A DNA stretch of 19,658 nt from Clostridia bacterium (GTDB lineage: Bacteria > Bacillota > Clostridia > Oscillospirales > CAG-272): positions 1 to 19,658 of the forward strand of contig JAQXKW010000208.1 in assembly GCA_029010655.1 (NCBI GenBank), written 5' to 3'. The notes under the pieces were generated by a model. That model was given only the letters and a program-made list of their open reading frames with translations, was not told the DNA's origin and ran no database searches. This document shows, piece by piece, positions 7,605-12,782 of the stretch. The stretch's first letter is position 1, and each line of letters begins with the position of its first letter. The position numbers and the translations under genes were made by a program.

Positions 7605-9371
7605 ATGAAAGTAATAATGCACGACGGTTCCGTTGAGGAACATTCTTTTGACGAAGAAATAGGGCGCGGAGCCCTGCGCCATACGGCGTCTCATATTCTG
7701 GCACAGGCGGTAAAACGGCTCTATCCCGAAACCAAGCTTGCAATAGGTCCTTCAATAAAGGACGGCTTCTATTACGATTTCGACCGTGAAACTCCCTTTA
7801 CCGACGAAGAGCTGGAGGCTCTGGAAGCGGAGATGAAGAAAATCGTAAAGGAAAATCTTAAAATGGAGAGATTTACTCTCCCCCGTGCAGAGGCTATTAA
7901 GCTTATGCAGGAGAAGAACGAGCCTTATAAGGTCGAGCTTATCGAGGATCTTCCCGAGGACGAGGAGCTGTCATTTTTTAAGCAGGGTGAATACGTTGAC
8001 CTTTGCGCAGGCCCTCACGTAACCTATACCTCCGCTGTTAAGGCGTTTAAGCTGACCAGCGTGGCAGGCGCATACTGGCGCGGCAGCGAAAAGAATAAAA
8101 TGCTCACCAGAATTTACGGTACAGCCTTTTCTTCAAAGGCTGATCTTGAAGAATACCTGACCCGCCTTGAGGAGGCAAAAAAGCGTGACCACAGAAAGCT
8201 TGGAAAGGAAATGGGTCTTTTCGCACTCCGTGACGAGGCTCCCGGAATGCCTTTCTTCCTGCCCAACGGAATGATTCTCCGTAATACTCTGCTTGACTAT
8301 TGGCACGAGGTTCATGAAAAGTGGGGGTATCTTGAAATTTCAACTCCCCAGATTATGAAAAGAACCCTTTGGGAAACCTCCGGTCACTGGGATCATTATA
8401 AAGAGAATATGTATACCACCGTTATTGACGACGAGGATTTCGCCGTTAAGCCCATGAACTGCCCCGGCTCAATACTCGTTTATCAGCTTGAGCCCCATTC
8501 CTATAAGGAATTGCCTCTCCGCTACGGAGAGCTGGGCAGAGTGCACCGCCATGAGATGTCAGGAACTCTGCACGGTCTGTTCCGTGTCCGTTGCTTCACT
8601 CAGGACGATGCACATATCCTCCTTGCACCCGACCAGATTAAGGACGAGGTCGTAAGAATTGCACAGCTTTTTGACGAGGTTTATTCCCTGTTCGGCCTGC
8701 CCTATAAGATAGAGCTTTCCACCATGCCCGAGGACCATATCGGAGACGAGAAGGACTGGGAGATTGCAACGGGCGCACTTGCCGACGCTATTACAAGTAT
8801 CGGCAAGGAGTATATTGTCAACGAGGGAGACGGCGCCTTCTACGGTCCCAAGCTTGACTTCCATATCCAGGACAGCCTGGGCAGAACATGGCAGTGCGGA
8901 ACTATCCAGCTTGACTATCAGCTCCCCGGCAGATTCGGTCTTGAATATACGGGCTCCGACGGCGAAAAGCATTGCCCTGTAATGATTCACAGAGTTGTGT
9001 TCGGCTCCGTTGAAAGATTTATCGGCGTAATTATCGAGCATTTCGGCGGCAAATTCCCCACATGGCTCGCACCTACCCAGGTAAAGGTTCTGCCTATTAC
9101 AGACAGAAATAACGAGTATGTGGACGGGCTCATCGCAAAGATGAAGAAGAAGGGCATACGCTGTACGGCGGATAAGAGACAGGAAAAGACAGGCTTCAAG
9201 ATTCGTGAAGCACAGCTTTCCAAGGTTCCTTATATGCTTATTGTGGGCGATAAGGAGCAGGAGGACGGAACGGTTTCCGTGCGCCGCCGTGATACTCAGG
9301 CAAACGAGGTAATGAGCGCCGACGAGTTTATCGCAATGGTTGCAGACGAAATCGAAAACAGGACTAAATAA
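7605..9371 (+). CDS. thrS: Threonyl-tRNA synthetase lacking most of the TGS domain
   Basis: The 588-residue enzyme charges tRNA-Thr. The editing domain is intact: HTASH (H26, H30) and CAGPH (C134, H138). The class II catalytic core has the three zinc ligands C286 (MNCPGS), H337 (DDAHILL) and H462 (PVMIHRVVFGSVERF). The motif 2 arginine lies in GRVHRHEMSG. The anticodon-binding domain starts near residue 490 (PTQVKVLPI). Typical bacterial ThrRS has about 640 residues with an N-terminal TGS domain; here only about 20 residues (MKVIMHDGSVEEHSFDEE) precede the editing domain. The start has a good AGGAG site, and no earlier in-frame start fits downstream of the T-box terminator. Function should be retained. 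Confidence 0.95.
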   Translation: MKVIMHDGSVEEHSFDEEIGRGALRHTASHILAQAVKRLYPETKLAIGPSIKDGFYYDFDRETPFTDEELEALEAEMKKIVKENLKMERFTLPRAEAIKLMQEKNEPYKVELIEDLPEDEELSFFKQGEYVDLCAGPHVTYTSAVKAFKLTSVAGAYWRGSEKNKMLTRIYGTAFSSKADLEEYLTRLEEAKKRDHRKLGKEMGLFALRDEAPGMPFFLPNGMILRNTLLDYWHEVHEKWGYLEISTPQIMKRTLWETSGHWDHYKENMYTTVIDDEDFAVKPMNCPGSILVYQLEPHSYKELPLRYGELGRVHRHEMSGTLHGLFRVRCFTQDDAHILLAPDQIKDEVVRIAQLFDEVYSLFGLPYKIELSTMPEDHIGDEKDWEIATGALADAITSIGKEYIVNEGDGAFYGPKLDFHIQDSLGRTWQCGTIQLDYQLPGRFGLEYTGSDGEKHCPVMIHRVVFGSVERFIGVIIEHFGGKFPTWLAPTQVKVLPITDRNNEYVDGLIAKMKKKGIRCTADKRQEKTGFKIREAQLSKVPYMLIVGDKEQEDGTVSVRRRDTQANEVMSADEFIAMVADEIENRTK

Positions 9372-9378
9372 GGTTTCT

Positions 9379-9404
9379 GCCGCTTTCTTTGAAAAGAAAG
9401 CGGC
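9379..9404. terminator. Palindromic hairpin after thrS
   Basis: The arms GCCGCTTTCTTT and AAAGAAAGCGGC are perfect complements separated by two bases. The hairpin could end thrS transcription or be a mobile extragenic palindrome. Its T-run/GA/A-run centre resembles the palindrome at 15531-15561. Confidence 0.5.
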
Positions 9405-9422
9405 GCAAAGAAACTTAATAAG

Positions 9423-9466
9423 ACAAACAGCGGAGCGCACGGATAACCGTGCACTCCGCTGTTTGT
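9423..9466 (+). terminator. Rho-independent terminator of thrS
   Basis: A very strong stem: 13 bp ACAAACAGCGGAG/CTCCGCTGTTTGT, one C-A mismatch, then 6 bp GCACGG/CCGTGC around an ATAA loop. The descending arm ends in TGTTTGT. It could work in both directions. Confidence 0.8.
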
Positions 9467-9477
9467 AGCTTCGCCCC

Positions 9478-9652
9478 TTTTTGATAGCTTACCCTCTTTT
9501 TGAAAGTTTTTGCCCGCTTTTTGATGGTTTATCCCCTTTTTTTTGAAAGTTTTTGCCCGCTTTTTTCAAAAAGCGGCGGGCGCGGGCGGAGCCCGCATTT
9601 CGGCATTTCTTTTGCAAAGCTTTTCTTTGTGCCCCAAGTGCCAAAGAAAAGC
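9478..9652. repeat. Tandem repeat and nested palindromes, non-coding
   Basis: Two imperfect 40-43-nt tandem units span 9478-9517 and 9518-9560. Each starts TTTTTGATRG and ends TTTTTGAAAGTTTTTGCCCGC. Three inverted repeats follow: CCGCTTTTT/AAAAAGCGG (from about 9557 to 9575), GCGGGC-GGA-GCCCGC (9582-9596) and GCTTTTCTTTG/CAAAGAAAAGC (9619-9629 with 9642-9652). The open frames here have no start signals or recognisable products. I interpret it as extragenic repeat or decayed miniature-element sequence. Between 9661 and 9773 I see nothing further. Confidence 0.65.
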
Positions 9653-9773
9653 GTCCTAAAGTTAAGCATAACCCCATGTCGATGCACATACGCACAGACA
9701 CATTAAAACGTCACCCTCAACCGAAGCCCGCATTCTCAGCGTTTCTTGTACTGCCTTCTTGAAAAATCGGGGG

Positions 9774-9801
9774 TTGACAAAACTGAAAAAAAGAGTATAA
9801 T
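9774..9801 (+). promoter_or_regulatory. Promoter of the antisense (antitoxin) RNA
   Basis: Perfect TTGACA (9774-9779) and TATAAT (9796-9801) boxes with a 16-bp spacer. No ORF follows on this strand; transcription would run from about 9808 into the convergent toxin gene. It is stronger by consensus than the toxin promoter, as expected for an antitoxin RNA. Confidence 0.85.
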
Positions 9802-9807
9802 AAAAAC

Positions 9808-9898
9808 AGAAAGGCTGCCGATAGACGGTTAGCCCGCATAATTGCTAAAGAAATAGTCGCAACTATTTGGACGTAGGGCGGCTATTTCTTATTCTTTA
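9808..9898 (+). ncRNA. Antisense RNA antitoxin of a type I toxin-antitoxin pair
   Basis: The predicted RNA of about 90 nt starts 7 nt after its -10 box and ends at the hairpin 9850-9888, followed by TTATTCTTTAT. Its 5' part folds as GGCT-G-CCG-ATAGA-CGG-TT-AGCC (9813-9834). It is complementary to the 3' part of the toxin mRNA, including the last toxin codons, the stop and the 3' UTR. It has no coding capacity. The layout resembles convergent type I systems such as par/fst, txpA/ratA and bsrG/SR4. The RNA ends are predictions from promoter and hairpin positions. Confidence 0.65.
9850..9888. terminator. Bidirectional terminator shared by toxin mRNA and antisense RNA
   Basis: GAAATAGTCGC (9850-9860) pairs with GCGGCTATTTC (9878-9888): 11 bp with one G-T. 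On the plus strand it is followed by TTATTCTTT; on the minus strand by TTTAGCAATT. The toxin stop codon (9882-9884) lies inside the stem. An alternative 7-bp hairpin AAATAGT/ACTATTT (9851-9868) competes with it. Confidence 0.7.
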
Positions 9899-9968
9899 TA
9901 CTGATTATTAAATCAATTAATGCAATGATGAATGCAGCAAATAAAAATAATGCTTCATATGTAACCAT
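9882..9968 (-). CDS. Hol-Tox-like small membrane toxin (type I TA)
   Basis: This 28-residue peptide begins MVTYEALFLF and ends KNKK. It has one hydrophobic helix (about residues 6-24) with an internal aspartate and a lysine-rich C-terminus. This matches the putative holin-like toxin (Hol-Tox) family, which includes TxpA/BsrG-type peptides with an M-x-T-Y-E-x-L start. Such peptides insert into the membrane when their antisense RNA is missing. The ATG at 9968 has AGGAGG 7 nt upstream; the nearby ATG at 9973 is too close to that site and is in another frame. A promoter, a 5' hairpin and a convergent antisense RNA surround it. Family assignment rests on pattern recognition, not a search. Confidence 0.78.
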   Translation of the reverse strand: MVTYEALFLFAAFIIALIDLIISIKNKK

Positions 9969-9974
9969 AGCATT

Positions 9975-10013
9975 CCCTCCTCTCCGGAGGGAAGATAAGA
10001 ATTGAACCCTCCG
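9975..10013 (-). promoter_or_regulatory. Shine-Dalgarno-masking hairpin and competing anti-hairpin of toxin mRNA
   Basis: On the minus strand the order is CGGAGGG (10013-10007), CCCTCCG (9991-9985), GGAGGG (9980-9975, the ribosome site). The middle segment can pair with the upstream copy (7 bp) or with the Shine-Dalgarno copy (6 bp, GGAGA loop), but not both. This suggests conformational control of toxin translation. Confidence 0.55.
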
Positions 10014-10077
10014 AAAAACTGAGGGCTAACCGCCTACCGAAAATGGCAGCCTTTGAGGGTACTGACGTACCGATATA

Positions 10078-10106
10078 ATAATACATTATCCTTGGGGCTT
10101 TGTCAA
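10078..10106 (-). promoter_or_regulatory. Promoter of the toxin mRNA
   Basis: Reading the minus strand, TTGACA (10106-10101) and TATTAT (10083-10078) are separated by 17 bp. The predicted start is G10071, so the RNA would open directly with the hairpin GGTAC-GTCA-GTACC (10071-10058), a 5' cap-like stem as in stable toxin mRNAs. Confidence 0.82.
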
Positions 10107-10117
10107 TATAAACCATC

Positions 10118-10148
10118 AAAAGGCTGTGCCGTCTCGGCACAGCCTTTT
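10118..10148 (-). terminator. Terminator of the signal peptidase operon
   Basis: A perfect 13-bp stem AAAAGGCTGTGCC/GGCACAGCCTTTT with a 5-nt loop lies just after the lepB stop on the minus strand. It ends in TTTT and insulates lepB from the toxin promoter. Confidence 0.88.
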
Positions 10149-10155
10149 CCTTATC

Positions 10156-10716
10156 CTATCCTATGGTAAATAAAACCTTACCTACAATTTGGCTCTCGTC
10201 AATACAGCCTATCTTCATGCTTCGGGAATCCTCAGCCTTTGTCCTGTCGTCTCCCAGAACAAAGTACCTGCCCTCAGGCACGGTGCAGGGGAGATCTATG
10301 TCGCAGACCCCGAAAGTCTTTTCACTTACATATTCCTCCGAAATCACTTCGCCGTTCACATATACATTTCCGTCGCGGTCAATGTCTACCGTGTCTCCGG
10401 GAAGCCCGATAATTCTGCTTGACACAGATTTGTTCCCGTATGCGTATGCTATAATGTCACCGCCCTTGTAAAAGGGTCCCCTTAGCACAACGGCATAAGA
10501 CCCGTCGGAAACGGCGGGCGACATAGAGCCGCCGTGAATTTTAAGAACGGGGAACAGGCAGAAAAGAAGTATCAGAGCTATAAAGACAGCCGATGCCGCA
10601 ATGCCCAGCTTTATCATAAGGGAAGCCTTTTTCCGCTCTTTCTGCTCCTCACGCTCAAGCTCTGCCCTGAGCTGTTCTGCCGTGGGTCTGTCATATGTAA
10701 AATTATGCTTTGCCAC
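10156..10716 (-). CDS. lepB: Signal peptidase I, with Ser at the catalytic Lys position
   Basis: The 186-residue protein has a charged N-terminus, one membrane helix (about residues 35-57) and the S26 signal peptidase boxes. Box B is GGSMSPAVSDG with nucleophile Ser64, box C is GDIIAYAYG, box D is SSRIIGLPGD, and box E is LGDDRTKAEDSR (154-165). It would cleave signal peptides outside the membrane. Box D normally reads KRVIGLPGD with the general-base lysine before the arginine; here that residue is Ser100. The start is GTG at 10716, with GGAG 9 nt upstream inside the end of the preceding gene; the two genes are 4 nt apart. It may be a clade variant or a weakened enzyme. Confidence 0.88.
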   Translation of the reverse strand: MAKHNFTYDRPTAEQLRAELEREEQKERKKASLMIKLGIAASAVFIALILLFCLFPVLKIHGGSMSPAVSDGSYAVVLRGPFYKGGDIIAYAYGNKSVSSRIIGLPGDTVDIDRDGNVYVNGEVISEEYVSEKTFGVCDIDLPCTVPEGRYFVLGDDRTKAEDSRSMKIGCIDESQIVGKVLFTIG

Positions 10717-10720
10717 CGCT

Positions 10721-11077
10721 TCAGTCTCCGTGTGGCTCTTCTTCGGGCTTTTCTTCGGCGGTTTCTTCAGTCTTTTCAGCTTTTTCAGCCTCCGCTTCGC
10801 ACGTTTCTTCGGAGGAAGCCCTTGCCTCGGCGTCTGCCTTTGCCTTTACGTTCTGCAAATACTGCTTTGCGGCGGCGTCGGCGGCCTCAAAAACCCGGTT
10901 CAACTTGAGAGCGGCCTCCGCCATCGTCCCTGAATTTTCCACGGCGATTTTTCTTATTCTCAGCTCTTTGTTCAGCTTTTCGATTTCTTCCCTTAACCGG
11001 TCGTTCTCCGTGGTTGCGGAGAGAAGCATTTCAATAAGCTCTTTTCTGGTGAGCTTTCCGATTTCTTTATCCGTCAT
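10721..11077 (-). CDS. Small coiled-coil protein cotranscribed with lepB, function unknown
   Basis: From the ATG at 11077 the product has 118 residues: MTDKEIGKLTRKELIEMLLS, then a predicted coiled coil (about residues 22-45, ENDRLREEIEKLNKELRI), a conserved-looking MAEAALKLNRVFEAADAAAKQYL segment, and an acidic Glu/Ala-rich tail. I recall similar proteins next to signal peptidase genes in gut Clostridia, but no function is known to me. The frame stays open upstream to 11137, but those codons overlap the promoter, and CGGAG lies 6 nt before the ATG at 11077, so that start is chosen. There is no signal peptide; it is probably cytoplasmic. Confidence 0.75.
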   Translation of the reverse strand: MTDKEIGKLTRKELIEMLLSATTENDRLREEIEKLNKELRIRKIAVENSGTMAEAALKLNRVFEAADAAAKQYLQNVKAKADAEARASSEETCEAEAEKAEKTEETAEEKPEEEPHGD

Positions 11078-11108
11078 ATTGTGCTCCGTTGTATGTTTTG
11101 TCAAAATG

Positions 11109-11137
11109 ATGATAACATAATTAAATATTTTAGTCAA
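11109..11137 (-). promoter_or_regulatory. Promoter of the coiled-coil/lepB operon
   Basis: On the minus strand TTGACT (11137-11132) and TATCAT (11114-11109) are 17 bp apart, with the start codon about 32 nt beyond the -10 box. Confidence 0.75.
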
Positions 11138-11156
11138 CCGAAAGCGAAGGATTTTC

Positions 11157-11185
11157 TTGAATTTTTCAATAAGTTTTGTTATATT
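11157..11185 (+). promoter_or_regulatory. Probable promoter of the LRR/dockerin genes
   Basis: TTGAAT (11157-11162) and TATATT (11180-11185) with a 17-bp spacer. It is back-to-back with the lepB-operon promoter; the two -35 boxes are about 20 bp apart, so shared regulation is possible. Confidence 0.55.
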
Positions 11186-11261
11186 ATCTCCAATGCTATT
11201 GAAATGTGTTTTTTTGTATGATAAAATTATTACAGATTGCAGTAAAAAACGGGCGTTTTAT

Positions 11262-12770
11262 ATGAAAAAAACGGTGTTTCTTCTAATATTGACCCTTATG
11301 ACCGCCGCTTTGGCACTTACCCTGAGAAATTCATCAAGGCAGACGGAGATTTTCGGGCAGAAAGTAAGCTCAGATGAAGCCTATCTGAGCTTTTTGGGCG
11401 ATGAAATCACCTCCGTTGACGAGCTGAAAGAAAAACTTCGGCCCTTCAAAAATCTGAAATATGCAGATTTGGGCGAATACTGCGTGGATATAAAAGAGGC
11501 GGGAGGACTTTTGTCACAGTTTCCGGGGGTGGAATTTAAGTTCAGAACCGTCGCCTTTATGTACGGCGGCACCTTCTTCACCGATGTTCCGGAGCTTGAC
11601 CTTTCTTCCGTTGAGGTGACGGATACGGCGGAGCTTTCCGAAATGCTGCCCTATTTCAAGCAGGCAAAGAGGGTAACGCTCGGCAAGAATGCCGTGCCCG
11701 CAGAACAAAGAGCGGCACTGTACGAAGACTTTCCGGAGCTTGATTTTAATATAGTTGCAATATACGACGTTTTCGGGCTGAAGACCCGTGAGGATACGGA
11801 AAGACTTGACCTGAGAAGTGTCGCCGTGGATGGGAATGTTCTTTCGGAAAAACTGAGGCTTTTCCCCAATTTGAAATATGTTGACCTTCACGGGCAGAGC
11901 TTTCCTACGGACGCACAGCTAAGGCTTTCGTCGGAATATCCGGAGCTTTTCTTCGGCTGGACGGTGGATTTGGCGGGAACGCCCGTCGATTCCGTTGCGG
12001 AAACAATTGACATCAGCAATAAATATATGCCCGGGCACACAGAGGAGCTGAAAAGAGTTCTGCCTTTGCTTCCAAATCTTAAAAAGCTTGTAATGTGCGA
12101 TTGCAGTCTCTCCAACGAGGAGCTGGCACAGCTTCAAACGGAATGCCCCTCCGTAAAAATAGTATGGAGGGTGTATATGGGAAAATGGTCGCTGAGAACG
12201 GACGCCGTGGCTTTTTCGGTGCTAATCTATACATACAATTACAGACCCCTCACAACCGCAGATATTCAGGTGCTGAAATACTGCACCGATTTGCAGGCGC
12301 TTGATTTGGGACATCAGGCAATAAATGATATTTCCGTTATCGGGGAGTATCTTACGGGGCTTCGCCTGCTTATTCTTGCGGACAATATGCTGACGGACTT
12401 GTCCCCTTTGGCAAAGCTTCCCCATCTGCACTATCTGGAATTCTTCGTAAACAACGTGAGAGACCTTTCTCCGCTTGAGTCCTGTACTGAGATGGTGGAT
12501 TTGAATATCAGCTATAACCACGGTATAACGGATATAACGCCCCTGCTGAGCTTTCCCAAGCTTGAGCGGCTGTGGCTGGAGTCAACGGCGGTGTCGGAGG
12601 CCGATGTTCAGCTTCTGCGGGATACTTACCCTGACGCAAAAATCGTTTCTCAGGGGAGCGGTTCCATTGACCAGGGCTGGAGAACCCACGAAAGATATTA
12701 CGCCATGATGGATATGTGGCTTAATCATACCGATTGGATCGGGGAAGAATTTACAAAATATGACGATTAA
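11262..12770 (+). CDS. Leucine-rich-repeat protein with N-terminal membrane/signal segment
   Basis: From ATG 11262 the protein has 502 residues. Residues 4-20 (TVFLLILTLMTAALALT) form a signal peptide or anchor. Residues about 31-306 hold four repeats of about 68 residues, each with a leucine-rich LDL/ADL strand, an EL-x-x-x-L helix, a PNLKxxDL strand and a YPEL-type ending. Residues about 341-450 are canonical 22-residue LRRs (LQALDLGHQAINDISVI, LRLLILADNMLTDLSPL). The C-terminus QGWRTHERYYAMMDMW resembles a tail seen in clostridial LRR proteins. It is probably extracytoplasmic and binds a protein or glycan. The frame is open back to 11157, but that is the -35 box. The Shine-Dalgarno is poor. 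The dockerin gene starts 12 nt later. Confidence 0.8.
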   Translation: MKKTVFLLILTLMTAALALTLRNSSRQTEIFGQKVSSDEAYLSFLGDEITSVDELKEKLRPFKNLKYADLGEYCVDIKEAGGLLSQFPGVEFKFRTVAFMYGGTFFTDVPELDLSSVEVTDTAELSEMLPYFKQAKRVTLGKNAVPAEQRAALYEDFPELDFNIVAIYDVFGLKTREDTERLDLRSVAVDGNVLSEKLRLFPNLKYVDLHGQSFPTDAQLRLSSEYPELFFGWTVDLAGTPVDSVAETIDISNKYMPGHTEELKRVLPLLPNLKKLVMCDCSLSNEELAQLQTECPSVKIVWRVYMGKWSLRTDAVAFSVLIYTYNYRPLTTADIQVLKYCTDLQALDLGHQAINDISVIGEYLTGLRLLILADNMLTDLSPLAKLPHLHYLEFFVNNVRDLSPLESCTEMVDLNISYNHGITDITPLLSFPKLERLWLESTAVSEADVQLLRDTYPDAKIVSQGSGSIDQGWRTHERYYAMMDMWLNHTDWIGEEFTKYDD

Positions 12771-12782
12771 AGGAGAACAAAA

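Larger units (their letters stand above)
9811..10054. repeat. Inverted leader repeats flanking the toxin
   Basis: The sequence AAGGCTGCC...CGGTTAGCCC occurs at 9811-9835 on the plus strand and again, inverted, at 10023-10053 on the minus strand with a longer loop. Each copy lies near the 5' end of one of the two convergent transcripts and can fold into a stem (GGCT/AGCC plus CCG/CGG or GCC/GGC). Thus both RNAs carry the same-sense leader motif. Confidence 0.75.

Noticed and set aside
8559..9440. A 293-codon open frame on the minus strand opposite thrS.
   Set aside because: It lies antisense to a clearly conserved enzyme and has no recognisable domain or ribosome site; the openness follows from codon bias of thrS.
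9489..9762. Open frames on both strands in the repeat patch.
   Set aside because: Products are Phe/Lys-rich translations of T/A runs and palindromes, with no start signals.
9915..9973. Alternative short frame from the ATG at 9973 (minus) overlapping the toxin.
   Set aside because: Its start is only about 2 nt from the Shine-Dalgarno and the product is not membrane-like in the family pattern.
9998..10015. GGTTCAATTC on the minus strand, resembling a tRNA T-loop.
   Set aside because: No T-stem, anticodon arm or acceptor pairing surrounds it; it is part of the toxin mRNA leader.
9955..10140. A 61-codon minus-strand frame across the toxin leader.
   Set aside because: It begins upstream of the predicted toxin transcription start, runs through the promoter and overlaps the toxin start in another frame.
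11078..11137. Twenty extra N-terminal codons for the coiled-coil protein.
   Set aside because: They overlap the -35 and -10 boxes; the ATG at 11077 has its own ribosome site.
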